A stretch of 53,747 nucleotides of DNA, taken from NCBI RefSeq assembly GCF_003938655.1, contig NZ_RJJT01000035.1, forward strand, positions 1 to 53,747, written 5' to 3'. The notes under the pieces were generated by a model that saw only the letters and a program-made list of their open reading frames with translations, had not been told where the DNA came from and did not search any database. The DNA comes from Rhizobium pisi. GTDB lineage: Bacteria; Pseudomonadota; Alphaproteobacteria; Rhizobiales; Rhizobiaceae. Of the stretch, positions 8,183 to 17,667 are shown in pieces. Position 1 is the stretch's first letter. Every line of letters begins with the position of its first letter. The position numbers and the translations under genes were made by a program.

Positions 8183-8231
8183 CAGTGCCCGCAGCGCATC
8201 TTTCGGGACGCGCTGCGGGCACTGCAGTTTT
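8183..8231 (+). terminator. Strong intrinsic terminator of the tetR-transporter operon
   Basis: CAGTGCCCGCAGCGC (8183-8197) and GCGCTGCGGGCACTG (8210-8224) form a perfect 15-bp stem with a 12-base loop, followed by CAG and TTTT. A smaller hairpin, AGGCGG-AATG-CCGCCT, lies just upstream at 8161-8176. It lies 40 bases after the ATPase stop and marks the end of the operon. Confidence 0.88.
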
Positions 8232-9252
8232 GAATTCCTGCGCCACATCTGAAAACGTTTCCTTGGAATCGCGATGGTGCAGGTGCTTTCCGGCGCAGTG
8301 CCTGAATCGAATTCTTCCTTCGTCCCGAACGCGTGATTCAAGATTTTTGCCCGGTTTTCACAGGTCAGCCCCCGGAACAAAAGGCTTCACGGGAGTTCCC
8401 TGTGTACAATTTGCGCAAGATCGATCCGGTCTGCGTCACGAAACACAGATCCGCGGACAATATCGCGCCACGACAATTGCTCCATGGCTGCGAAACAATA
8501 AGATGACATTCGACCCGGACCATGATGGTCTGCGGTCCCGAAGCAAAGCCCATCCATCGTCACCCCATTGGGATGGAAGGGACTCTATCCATACGCGCTC
8601 CATCCCGTGCGTATGCTTGCCTGTCTGCCTGCCGGAGGCCCTCTCAGCGGTCCACTAGAACCTTCGGCAGGCAACCGCGCCCACCAATGCCGCGCTTGAG
8701 CCTGCGTCGCCCCCAAGCGAACAGAGATAAATAGCTTCGATTGAGGCTATCGTCTCATCCTGAGACCATATCGAAACCATCCGCCCGGCTCTCCCCAATC
8801 ACCTCGACCTCTGTCAGTTTCCTGCCGCCTCGCTGGGAAAAATCTCCCCGGGAACGGGTCGGCTTTCTGACAATTCCGCCTGAGCCTGAATCAACTGGCG
8901 CGCCGCCGACACGCGGCATGCCGCGCAAAGGGACAGAGGTTTGGCGATCACGACATGCGGAAAATCAAAGACATTAAGGTGCAATGAGCGATTTGAATGA
9001 TCGCGACGCGCTCTGGCCCCAAATTCCACCAGCTCAACCAGGGCCTGCTGCATTTCGGGCTCTGATCGGCTAATATCCTCATCTGGCTTCGTCCGCCACG
9101 CCTCTGCCGGGCGCTGGGGGCAACGGAGGATAGCGAGCAATGTGCGAAGCAAAAAGAGGGACGTAAATCACTGAATTCGGCCTAAGCGCCGAACCGGTAT
9201 CTGCGAGCGGACAAAGATGCAAGCCGACGCAGCCGCATTCGATGGGAGCAGC
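8232..9252. other. About 1 kb with no supportable gene
   Basis: Reading frames of 60-157 codons exist on both strands, but their translations show no known family, no convincing ribosome site and codon use unlike the neighbours. There are short hairpins such as GTCTCA-TCC-TGAGAC near 8750 but no clear system. The 3' part must contain the promoter of the AraC gene. The stretch may be decayed coding DNA. Confidence 0.5.
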
Positions 9253-10251
9253 ATGTCAGAAAACAATACGCCGCAATTCTCGTTTCGATTTCGCGGTTCA
9301 TCCTTCGACAATATGGTCGAAACCCTGGGAGGCGCGTTTGGCGCATTTGATGCCGCGCCTGTCGGCCGCGCCGAGAACTTCCGCTGGGGGCTGGATATTT
9401 CCGCGGGCAGCAGCGCGGTCATGCTCACCGGTTATCACGAGGCGGAGTTTCAGTTCAATATCGAGCCGACCGTCGATACGGCGGAGTATTTGTCGTTTGT
9501 GGTGCCGCGCAGCGGCGGCATGGCCGTCACCTATGGGGACCGCATCGCCGAGGCCGGACAGGGAAAATTGCTTCTCTATAACAATTTCGAGCCGGACAGC
9601 GTCATCATGTACGGGCAGTCGAATGTCATAGACGAATTGCTGATCAATTGGTCCGTCATCCTCCAGACCATCGGTCAAACCTTCGAAATACCGTTCAGCG
9701 GATCTCTCGACCTGCTGCCCGAACTGGATCTGTCGACGCCCGTCGGCCAGACGATCGGCAACCTGACGGAAACGATCATGTCAGGCATGCGTGACGACGG
9801 CCCGCTTTTGCAATCGCCGATCGCCATGGCGCATATGACGCAGGCGCTGGCCGATCTGGTGGTGCGCCTGCTGCCCCACAAGCTGTCGCATTTCCTGGAG
9901 ACGGGGCCGGCCCTGATCGCTCCCCGGCATGTGCGCAAGGCGATCGAATTCATGCATGCCAATATCGATCAGCCGATTACCATGCCGAAGGTCGCCGAAG
10001 CGGCTGGCGTTTCCAGCCGGGCGCTCGAAACCGGCTTTCGCGCGTTTCGGGGGACGTCTCCGGCCGTCTATCTGCTGACGCTTCGACTGCGCGCGGCGCG
10101 CCAGGACCTGCTCAATCCCGAGAGCAGGGAGACCATGAAAGCGATCTGTCTCAAATGGGGCTTCTTTCATTTCGGCCGGTTTTCCGCAGTCTACAAGTCG
10201 ACATACGGGGAATATCCTTCCGACACCCGCAAACGCGTCGGCCAACGATAA
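9253..10251 (+). CDS. AraC-family transcriptional regulator
   Basis: A 332-residue protein. The N-terminal two thirds resemble the AraC-binding-like ligand domain of the OruR/FeaR type. The C-terminal 100 residues hold two helix-turn-helix units: ITMPKVAEAAGVSSRALETG and a second around MKAICLKWGFFHFGRFSAVY, the usual position-two HTH. The ATG at 9253 has GGGAG 5-9 bases upstream, so it is preferred to the in-frame start at 9217. The gene is convergent with the winged-helix gene after it, with a 14-bp gap. The target and inducer are unknown. Confidence 0.88.
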   Translation: MSENNTPQFSFRFRGSSFDNMVETLGGAFGAFDAAPVGRAENFRWGLDISAGSSAVMLTGYHEAEFQFNIEPTVDTAEYLSFVVPRSGGMAVTYGDRIAEAGQGKLLLYNNFEPDSVIMYGQSNVIDELLINWSVILQTIGQTFEIPFSGSLDLLPELDLSTPVGQTIGNLTETIMSGMRDDGPLLQSPIAMAHMTQALADLVVRLLPHKLSHFLETGPALIAPRHVRKAIEFMHANIDQPITMPKVAEAAGVSSRALETGFRAFRGTSPAVYLLTLRLRAARQDLLNPESRETMKAICLKWGFFHFGRFSAVYKSTYGEYPSDTRKRVGQR

Positions 10252-10265
10252 CGGCCGCGGTTTCC

Positions 10266-10559
10266 CTATGACGGCGGCGTCTCGTCCCGCGGCGGGAGTG
10301 CATAGTGCACCCTCATTGTCCTCGCATCCCGCCTGACGATCTCAAGCACACCGTCGCGTTCCGCCAGCGCATTGAGTTCGCGCAGCACGAGGGAATGTGC
10401 GATCCCCAGCATGCGCGCAAAGGAGCGGCTGTCATTTGCAATCCCGAGCTCGGCGGCGACGAGGAGACCGGCTTGGATGGATGTCAGCCTAATATCCCTC
10501 TCCCGTGCGACCGCAACGAGGGCGAGAAATCGGTCGACGTCGGAGACCTCTTCGCTCAC
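10266..10559 (-). CDS. Small winged-helix (MarR-like) protein coupled to the molybdoenzyme
   Basis: A 97-residue protein with a helix-turn-helix-like core (SIQAGLLVAAELGIANDSRSFARMLG, then VLRELNALAERDGVLEIV). It looks like a minimal MarR-type winged helix without a separate ligand domain. Its start overlaps the stop of the upstream FdhF-like gene by 4 bases (ATGA), which implies translational coupling. It may regulate the operon or act as an accessory factor for the oxidoreductase. The call is by fold-like pattern only. Confidence 0.65.
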   Translation of the reverse strand: MSEEVSDVDRFLALVAVARERDIRLTSIQAGLLVAAELGIANDSRSFARMLGIAHSLVLRELNALAERDGVLEIVRRDARTMRVHYALPPRDETPPS

Positions 10560-12850
10560 GCGGCGTTTCGCCGGCGGAAGGACACCATGATCGATTTGGA
10601 GGTGGGCGTATCGCTCTCCTTGCCGGCGCTGCCAAGCGGCACGAGCACGTTCAGCTCGGGATAATAGCCCGCGATGCTGCCCCTCGGAATGTCGTAGGGC
10701 ACGAAGCGGAAATCCCGCGCGATGCGCTCGATGCCGTCATCATGCTCGCCGATCACGTCGACCCGTTCACCGGCTCCAGCATTCATCGTCTTCAGGTCTT
10801 CAGGATGGATGAAGATGACCTGCCGCTCGCCATAGACGCCGCGGTACCGGTCGTCGAGGCCGTAGACCGTCGTATTATACTGATCGTGCGAGCGGAACGT
10901 CTGCAGCGCAAAACGCCCCTCGCCTTTCCGCGCACGCTGATGCACCGTCTCCTCGGGAAGCGGCCCGGAAGAGAACGATGCCTTGCCCGCCGGCGTCTGC
11001 CACTCCCGATGGGCGGCCGCGTTGCGGAGATGGAAACCGCGCGGCTTGCGCAGGCGTTTGTTATAGTCTTCGAAGCCTGGAATGGTCGCCTCGATATGAT
11101 CGCGGATGCGGTCGTAGTCGCCGGCAAGCTCTGCCCAGTCGACCACGGCGGAGCCGACCGCAGCTTCCGCGATGCCGGCGATGATGGCGACTTCCGAGAG
11201 AAGATGCGGCGAAGCCGGACGGTTGATGCCGGCGGAGCCATGCACCATGCTCATCGAATCCTCGACGCTCACCAGCTGCGAGCCGCCGGCCGCATCGCGG
11301 TCCATCTCGGTGCGGCCCAGGCATGGCAGGATGAAAGACGCCTCGCCCGGCATGAGATGCGAATGGTTGGGCTTGGTTGCGATGTGGACCGTCAGCTTCA
11401 GCCGCCGAAGCGCCTTTTCGACCAGCGCGCTGTCGGGCGTGGCACGCGCGAAATTGCCGCCGAGGCCGATGAAGGCTTCGGCCGAGCCATCGAGCATCGC
11501 TCCGATCGCGGCTAGGACGTTGTGGCCATGGCGGCGGGGGACGGCGAAGCCGAAGTGTTTCTCCAGCGCATCGAGAAAATCCTCCGGCGGCTGTTCGTTG
11601 ATGCCGACGGTGCGATCGCCCTGAACATTGGAATGGCCGCGAACCGGGCAGAGGCCGGCACCCGGCCTGCCGATATTGCCGCGCAGAAACATGAAGTTGG
11701 CGATTTCTCGGATCGTCGCCACCGAATCCAGGTGCTGGGTGACGCCCATCGCCCAGGTGCAGATCACCCGTTCGGCCTTGATATAGACCTCGGCCGCCCG
11801 CTCGATCTGCTCGCGCCTCAGTCCCGACTGGTCCTCGATCTCTGCCCAGCTGGTCGCCTCGACCGCGGCGCGATATTCCTGAAAACCCGCGCAATGTGCG
11901 GAGAGGAAGGCATGGTCGAGAACGGGCGGCAGGCCGGCGGCGACCGCAGCATCCTCTGCGGCCAGGACGGCCTTCGCCATTCCGCGCACGGCGGCCATGT
12001 CGCCGCCGAGCTGCGGTTGCAGATAATGGCTGGCAATGTCGGTCGAACCGCCGCGCATCATCTCGATCTTGTCCTGCGGGTCGGAGAAGCGCTCCAGGCC
12101 GCGCTCGCGAATGGGATTGAAGACGACGACGCGGGCGCCGCGGATCGCCGCGCGGCGCAGGTCGCCGAGCATTCGCGGATGGTTTGTGCCCGGGTTCTGG
12201 CCGATCACGAAGATCGCATCGGCCTCTTCGAAATCCTCCAGAAGCACGGTGCCCTTGCCGACGCCGACGGCCTGACGCATGGCGATGCCGCTCGCCTCAT
12301 GGCACATGTTGGAGCAATCGGGAAAATTGTTGGTGCCAAAGATGCGCACGAACAGCTGATAGAGGAAGGCGGCCTCGTTGCTTGCCCGGCCCGAAGTGTA
12401 GAATTCCGCCCGATCGGGATTGTCGAGGCCTTTCAAAATGCCGCCGATCTCGGCAAAGGCATCCTCCCACGAAACCGGCAGGTAACGGTCGCTCGCCCCG
12501 TCATAGCGCATCGGATGCGTGAGGCGGCCATTAAGTTCCAGCTCGTAATCGGTCAGCTGGCGAAGCTGCGAGACCGTGTTTGCCTCAAAAAAGGCGGGCG
12601 TCGCCCGTTTCTCCGTCGCCTCCCACGCGACAGCCTTCACACCGTTCTCGCAGAATTCGAACGACGATCCGTGTTCCGGATCGCCCCAGGCGCAGCCCGG
12701 GCAATCGAAGCCATCAGGCTGGTTCGCCTTCAGCATGGTTCGAGCCCCTGATAGAGGCATGCCGCTTTGAAGCAACTGCTTGCCGCAGCTCTTCAACGCG
12801 CCCCAGCCGCCGGCTGCCGCCGATTTCTTGCCAATGAATTTTGTGTCCAT
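10556..12850 (-). CDS. FdhF/YdeP-family molybdopterin oxidoreductase
   Basis: A 764-residue protein of the formate-dehydrogenase-H-like YdeP family (usual length about 760). The N terminus carries CPGCAWGDP, and typical molybdopterin blocks follow: YTSGRASNEAAFLYQLF, SNMCHEASG, GQNPGTNHPRML and GHSNVQGDRTVGI. No selenocysteine or in-frame TGA is seen. Only two cysteines lie near the N terminus, so a full 4Fe-4S ligand set is not obvious. YdeP-type proteins are linked to acid resistance and anaerobic growth in enterobacteria; the substrate is not firmly known. The gene is followed by a coupled winged-helix gene and is preceded by a 109-bp gap after the diguanylate cyclase gene. Confidence 0.9.
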   Translation of the reverse strand: MDTKFIGKKSAAAGGWGALKSCGKQLLQSGMPLSGARTMLKANQPDGFDCPGCAWGDPEHGSSFEFCENGVKAVAWEATEKRATPAFFEANTVSQLRQLTDYELELNGRLTHPMRYDGASDRYLPVSWEDAFAEIGGILKGLDNPDRAEFYTSGRASNEAAFLYQLFVRIFGTNNFPDCSNMCHEASGIAMRQAVGVGKGTVLLEDFEEADAIFVIGQNPGTNHPRMLGDLRRAAIRGARVVVFNPIRERGLERFSDPQDKIEMMRGGSTDIASHYLQPQLGGDMAAVRGMAKAVLAAEDAAVAAGLPPVLDHAFLSAHCAGFQEYRAAVEATSWAEIEDQSGLRREQIERAAEVYIKAERVICTWAMGVTQHLDSVATIREIANFMFLRGNIGRPGAGLCPVRGHSNVQGDRTVGINEQPPEDFLDALEKHFGFAVPRRHGHNVLAAIGAMLDGSAEAFIGLGGNFARATPDSALVEKALRRLKLTVHIATKPNHSHLMPGEASFILPCLGRTEMDRDAAGGSQLVSVEDSMSMVHGSAGINRPASPHLLSEVAIIAGIAEAAVGSAVVDWAELAGDYDRIRDHIEATIPGFEDYNKRLRKPRGFHLRNAAAHREWQTPAGKASFSSGPLPEETVHQRARKGEGRFALQTFRSHDQYNTTVYGLDDRYRGVYGERQVIFIHPEDLKTMNAGAGERVDVIGEHDDGIERIARDFRFVPYDIPRGSIAGYYPELNVLVPLGSAGKESDTPTSKSIMVSFRRRNAA

Positions 12851-12959
12851 GCGCCCTGTATTGTCGAAGCGCGGAAAACATCAAGCCTGCAGGAACGATG
12901 GTTCGATAGAAAAAACCTATCGATGCGGGCGGATGACCGTCTTCGCCGGGGATTTCGAT

Positions 12960-14894
12960 CTAGCCGACGTCCTTCATGCTATGCCTTTCGTCCGGCGAAT
13001 GGGCGAGAATCCGGTTGCGGCCTTGCGTCTTGGCGTCGTAGAGCGCGGCATCGGCCTCGGTTAGGAGGCGGGTCGGGTTGACCCGCAAGGTGGCTCCCGT
13101 AGCGCAGGAAATGCCGATGCTGGCCGTGACCCGTCCGAATTCGCTGCCGGAATGAACGATATTTTCCTGGGCCAGGCGACGGGCGAATTGCTCCGCGACA
13201 ATCATCGCTCCTTTCGCACTGGTTGCGGGGAGCAGAACCACGAATTCCTCTCCGCCGTAGCGCGCGACAATGTCTGCCGGCCGGCTGACGGACTGGTGCA
13301 GGCACTTGCTGACGATACGCAGACATTGGTCTCCGACGGGATGGCCATAGGTATCGTTATAGGCCTTGAAGCGGTCGATATCGATCATGAGAAGGCTGAA
13401 GGGCGTGTTCTTCCTGGCGCTGCCGGCGGTCTCGCGGGCGAAAGCCTCGTCGAAAGCGCGGCGGTTGGCCATACCCGTCAATCCATCGGTCTCGGCAAGA
13501 TTCCTCAGTTGCTCCGCCGATAGCCTGAGCGCGATTTCCGCCTCCTTCGTCGCCGTGATGTCCGAAACGACGGCCATTGCCGCACCGTCTTCGGCAAGCC
13601 TCGTCCGGATGCTGCGCCAGTCGCCGTTATGAAGCTGAACTTCCTCATCCTTATTGGTGTGCAACGAGGCGCTGGCGGCCTTGATCCACTCCTCGCGATC
13701 CTCCGGGATGCCGGCCCGCTCCTCCGTTTCAGCGACCCGGCGAAGAATATCGCTGATATGCGCGCCGACCACACGGGCATCTCCGGAGAGCGGAAACGCG
13801 CTGCGATACTGCTCGTTGCAGAAGATCAGGAAACCCCTTTTGTCGTACATGGCGATGCCGTCGGACATGCCGGCCATCGCATGCGACAACAGGTTCTTGC
13901 TTTCGCGCAATTCCCGCTCCAGCGCAGCACGCTCTGTCACATCACGTGTCACGCCGGCAAGGCCGATCACCCGGCCCTGCTTGTCTCGCAGCGGCACCTT
14001 GGAGGCGAGCAAGGCTCTGCCTTCGATAAGTTCGGGGCAGTCGATCAGAGGCTCGCCTGTCTCCATCACTTGCTGCTCGCGATGATACAACTCCTCAGCG
14101 AGCGGCCGCGACATGAGATTGAAATCCGACAATCCCGTCATCTCCGCCGTCGTCCGGAAACGGTAGAGACGGATCATGTTTTCATTGACGGTGATGAAGC
14201 GGCTGTTTCGATCCTTCACATAGAGATAGTCGGGCGACTGCGAAAATGCGGTCACCAAGATGCTGCGTTCCAGCTGCCATTGCTGCATCTTCAGGAGAAC
14301 GAAACCGCACAGTATCGTCGCCAGGCAATTCAGTGCCGTCAGGGGAAAACCGATGCCGGCCAGCACATCGGCACTCGCCAGGGTGGGAAGCAGCGTCATC
14401 GATGCGACGATCACGCCGGCAAGAGCAATGCTCAGCAGCACAACGTCCGTGAACCTGGGCGATCTCTTGCGAATCCAGAAATGGGCAATCAAGCCGATGG
14501 CTGTCGCGGCAGCCATCGAGACGATAGCGTCAGGCATTACCGCGCCCCCGACGGCAAAACGGAAAGCTCCCGCCAGCGCAACCGCAAAGGCCGCCGCAAT
14601 CGGCCCGCCGAACATACCCGCCAGCGCAAGCGGCGAGAAGCGCAGATCGATATAGATGCCGGGATGGAATTCGACGGCCAGCAATATCGAGCCGATAGAG
14701 GCGCCACCGGCGATGATTCCGAACGCGATTTTTTGCTGCAGGAGCGAATGACGCTGAAACTGCGTCGAAAAATGCGCCCAGAGCGATATTGCCAAGCATA
14801 CGAAGGAAAGATTGCCACCGAATTGCGTCCAGATGCCATTCACCACGTGGATCCACCTTCCAAGACTTGTAACGAACTGATCATAGGGCAACAC
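12960..14894 (-). CDS. Membrane diguanylate cyclase (5TM sensor, two PAS, GGDEF)
   Basis: A 644-residue protein. The N-terminal 200 residues are a membrane sensor like the 5TM-LytS receptor domain (RFSPLALAGMFGGPIAAAFA). Two PAS domains follow (about 210-335 and 345-455), then GGDEF (about 475-635). The active-site motif is GGEEF. The sequence RPAD five residues before it is a product-inhibition I-site (RxxD), so it should make c-di-GMP with feedback control. There is no EAL domain. The GTG start at 14894 lies only 10 bases after the stop of the upstream GGDEF-EAL gene, so they form one operon with opposing or tunable activities. Confidence 0.92.
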   Translation of the reverse strand: MLPYDQFVTSLGRWIHVVNGIWTQFGGNLSFVCLAISLWAHFSTQFQRHSLLQQKIAFGIIAGGASIGSILLAVEFHPGIYIDLRFSPLALAGMFGGPIAAAFAVALAGAFRFAVGGAVMPDAIVSMAAATAIGLIAHFWIRKRSPRFTDVVLLSIALAGVIVASMTLLPTLASADVLAGIGFPLTALNCLATILCGFVLLKMQQWQLERSILVTAFSQSPDYLYVKDRNSRFITVNENMIRLYRFRTTAEMTGLSDFNLMSRPLAEELYHREQQVMETGEPLIDCPELIEGRALLASKVPLRDKQGRVIGLAGVTRDVTERAALERELRESKNLLSHAMAGMSDGIAMYDKRGFLIFCNEQYRSAFPLSGDARVVGAHISDILRRVAETEERAGIPEDREEWIKAASASLHTNKDEEVQLHNGDWRSIRTRLAEDGAAMAVVSDITATKEAEIALRLSAEQLRNLAETDGLTGMANRRAFDEAFARETAGSARKNTPFSLLMIDIDRFKAYNDTYGHPVGDQCLRIVSKCLHQSVSRPADIVARYGGEEFVVLLPATSAKGAMIVAEQFARRLAQENIVHSGSEFGRVTASIGISCATGATLRVNPTRLLTEADAALYDAKTQGRNRILAHSPDERHSMKDVG

Positions 14895-14904
14895 TGGTTT
14901 GAGC

Positions 14905-17163
14905 TTAGTTAAATCGAAGGCCCAGCGGCCTGTATTTGCTCGCAGACATTGTCTCTTCCTGAACCATCGACTGCCCCGAAAGTTGTGCGCCTGCGCTTTC
15001 CCGATGCAGTCTGAGCGAAATCTCGTAGGGCGGCGCGGGTTTTCCGACCAGGAAACCCTGAAGCTGATCGCAGCCGCAGTCTCGCAATATCTCCATCTGC
15101 CACTGGTTCTCGATGCCCTCGGCCGTGACAGGAATCCCGAGTGCGGTCGCCAGGGCGATGGTCGCGCGCAGAACGCCGACGCCGCTGTCGTTCTCCCCGA
15201 CGCCGGAGACCAGCGAGCGGTCGATCTTCACGCGGTCGAACCCGAACTGCCGCAAAGCGCCGATGCTGGCATAGCCGCAACCGAAATCATCGAGCGCGAA
15301 CTTGATGCCCACGCGCCTGAGCTGATCGATGGAGCGGCGAGCCTGATCGGGGCTCGTCATCAGCACGCCTTCGGTTATTTCAAGCGTCAGGCGGGTGGCA
15401 TCGAAACAGGACTCCTCCAGGATTGCTGTCACCTGGGCTGCAAAATCCGGATTACAGAGCTGGACCGGCGAGACATTGACCGACAGGGAAAGGCCCGGCC
15501 AGTTCCTGGCATGCTCGATCGACCTCCGCAGCATATGCGCGCCCAGCGCATCGATGAGGCCGGATTTTTCGGCGAGCGGAACAAAAACTTCAGGGCTGAT
15601 GTTTCCGGCCGGGCTGCGCCAGCGCGCCAGGGCCTCGAGGCCGATAATGGCGCCCGTCGCAGCCGAAACGAGCGGTTGAAAGGCAGGTTCGATCACGCCA
15701 TTGCTGATCGCGCTTCGCAATCCGCCTTCCAGCTCCGCGCCGCGCTGGCGCTCGCGATCGAATTCCGGATCATATGCGACGACCTGGCTCTTGCCATTTT
15801 CCTTGGCGCGGCAAAGGGCCATGCCGGCCCGGCGCAGCAACTCCAGGGGCGTGATATCGTTGGCTCGAACCGCAACGCCGATGCTCGCCCTGACCTCGAT
15901 CGTCCGGCCGCCGATCTTGAACGGCTCGGCAAAGAGCCCGAGGATTGCGTTCTCCATCCCGCTTCCCGCAGCCGAGCCAAGACGCACCAGCGCGAACTCG
16001 TCGCCGCCCAGCCTGGCCGCCGCAAGGATTTGCCGGTGGCACGCTTGGAGAGCGTTGGCGACAATATTGATGAGCTCATCTCCAACCGCATGGCCCCAGG
16101 CATCGTTGACGGCTTTGAATCCGTCGAGATTGATCACGTAGAGCGACACGTCAGGCGCTACGCTATCGACATGTTCCAGGGCCTCGAGGAGGCCATGCCT
16201 GTTGAGCAGGCCGCTCAGACAGTCATGGCTTGCGACGAAACGCGCGGCCTCGGCCTGTCGGCGCAGGCGCTGCGTCTCGAACATGCCGGCCAATAGGGCG
16301 GCCATCAGGAAAAACATGAGAATGCCGACGGAGGCGGCGATATAGGGATAGACCTCTTCGAAGACGGCGTTTCCGGGCGCCTTGCTCGGCCAGACGAGGT
16401 AGGCGATGGCGCCGCCGTTCATGTCGGTGATCGCAATGCTGAGCAGCCCGGGCTCCGGTGTCGATTGTAGCAGCAACCCATCCAGCCCGTACTCTTGCGA
16501 GAGCGTATCGATAGCCTCCGGCGTCAACTCCTTCGAGAACGTCAGGACACTGGGTCTTGGAAGCCCTTTGGCGGCGTTGAAGGGTTGGATCGCCTGGGAT
16601 GCCGCAAGCGCGACGCCGGTCTTCGTCTTGAAGAAATTGATCAGCGGCGCCGAATGCGGGCTGGCGGCGGCTTCGATCTGCCTGTCGAAGGCTTTCCCGA
16701 AATATTCACGTGGCTCGAACGGTTTGCCTTTCGAAAAGGCGGAAATGGCATTGCCGCCCGGGCCGATCACGATCGCGGCGTCATAGAGCGGATAATCGGC
16801 TGAAGTCTTGCCCCAGTTCTCATAGGCCCAGTCGGCGAACGTGGAGGAACCGACGGTCGCATAGGCGTCGTCCCAAATGGCATTGTCCTTGACGGTCGCT
16901 CCCAGCCTGCTTGCAAACGCATCGAGAGCGGCATGCGCTGCGCGATTGGCGCGCGCATCGTCGATTTCATTTGCCGACCGCGTCATCGTCATGACGACAT
17001 GTGTCTCAAGGCCGGTCAGCAGGAATGCCACGGCCAGAAAGCAGGCGGTCGCCGCAGCAATGGGGGAGATATGGGCGCGAACACGCCCTGCCAGAGTGGA
17101 CCACATGAGACGTACGCAAACCGGGATGGAAAGATCATGCCCAAGGACGGCAGAAGACATCAT
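14905..17163 (-). CDS. CHASE4-GGDEF-EAL c-di-GMP turnover protein
   Basis: Membrane protein of about 752 residues. One transmembrane helix is near the N terminus (IAAATACFLAVAFLLTGLETHVV). A periplasmic CHASE4-type sensor follows (DNAIWDDAYATV is its hallmark), then a second helix (ASVGILMFFLMAALLAGMF), GGDEF and EAL. The cyclase motif is GGDEF but the RxxD inhibition site is absent (RQIL). The EAL domain keeps its metal and catalytic residues (EALARW, NVSP, EITE, ALDDFG, KIDRS, AEGIEN, QLQGF), so phosphodiesterase activity is likely. The start is uncertain: tandem ATGs at 17163 and 17160 are used here, with further in-frame starts at 17196 (ATG) and 17262 (TTG). Confidence 0.9.
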   Translation of the reverse strand: MMSSAVLGHDLSIPVCVRLMWSTLAGRVRAHISPIAAATACFLAVAFLLTGLETHVVMTMTRSANEIDDARANRAAHAALDAFASRLGATVKDNAIWDDAYATVGSSTFADWAYENWGKTSADYPLYDAAIVIGPGGNAISAFSKGKPFEPREYFGKAFDRQIEAAASPHSAPLINFFKTKTGVALAASQAIQPFNAAKGLPRPSVLTFSKELTPEAIDTLSQEYGLDGLLLQSTPEPGLLSIAITDMNGGAIAYLVWPSKAPGNAVFEEVYPYIAASVGILMFFLMAALLAGMFETQRLRRQAEAARFVASHDCLSGLLNRHGLLEALEHVDSVAPDVSLYVINLDGFKAVNDAWGHAVGDELINIVANALQACHRQILAAARLGGDEFALVRLGSAAGSGMENAILGLFAEPFKIGGRTIEVRASIGVAVRANDITPLELLRRAGMALCRAKENGKSQVVAYDPEFDRERQRGAELEGGLRSAISNGVIEPAFQPLVSAATGAIIGLEALARWRSPAGNISPEVFVPLAEKSGLIDALGAHMLRRSIEHARNWPGLSLSVNVSPVQLCNPDFAAQVTAILEESCFDATRLTLEITEGVLMTSPDQARRSIDQLRRVGIKFALDDFGCGYASIGALRQFGFDRVKIDRSLVSGVGENDSGVGVLRATIALATALGIPVTAEGIENQWQMEILRDCGCDQLQGFLVGKPAPPYEISLRLHRESAGAQLSGQSMVQEETMSASKYRPLGLRFN

Positions 17164-17321
17164 GTCCGCAACGCGCTGCAGTCCAGCCGCTAACATCCGC
17201 TGCCATAAGGCATGCTTAACAAGCGCGCCCTCTGCTCGGGGATAGGCGCTCCCGTGACGCAATTGTGCGCCGTTCGGATAGTTTTGCGCAAACGGACCAC
17301 TTCCTCTCCACGGCTTGCAGC

Positions 17322-17560
17322 GACGCCGATATCGACGGCGCGGTCAATGCCGCCATCTTCAGCACATTCATGGACCAAGGTCAGATCTGCATGTCGACGG
17401 AGTGGATCATCGTCGACGAGGCGATCGCTGATGAGTTCCTCGCCAAGCTGGCGGCCCGCGCCAGCCAGTTGCCAGCCGGCGATCCCCGCGGCCATGTCGT
17501 GCTCGGCTCGTTGATCAGCCGCGACGCGGCGAAGAAAATGGAGGCGCTGATCGCCGATGC
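17322..17560 (+). pseudogene. Aldehyde dehydrogenase fragment
   Basis: About 80 codons beginning near DADIDGAVNAAIFSTFMDQG match the middle of aldehyde dehydrogenases of the vanillin/salicylaldehyde type. They include the catalytic cysteine block QGQICMST and LPAGDPRGHVVLGSLIS. The NAD-binding half before it and the C-terminal third after it are missing, and the frame continues into unrelated sequence. This is an internal remnant of a gene that once ran rightward. It lies between the c-di-GMP operon and a chemoreceptor-like fragment. Confidence 0.8.
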
Positions 17561-17667
17561 CACGGCTGCGCTGGATCACAGCGGAGGATTCCGCCCGGCA
17601 TTATCCGTTCTGACGGCGCAGGGCATCACCGGCGCCGCTACGGCCACTGCTGTCGTGGCGCTGCCTT

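Noticed and set aside
8185..8658. 157-codon frame on the + strand
   Set aside because: It begins inside the terminator hairpin, has no ribosome site and shows no family resemblance.
11522..12751. 409-codon frame on the + strand
   Set aside because: Antisense shadow of the YdeP/FdhF-like gene.
14899..16296. 465-codon frame on the + strand
   Set aside because: Antisense shadow of the GGDEF-EAL gene, whose catalytic motifs are all readable.
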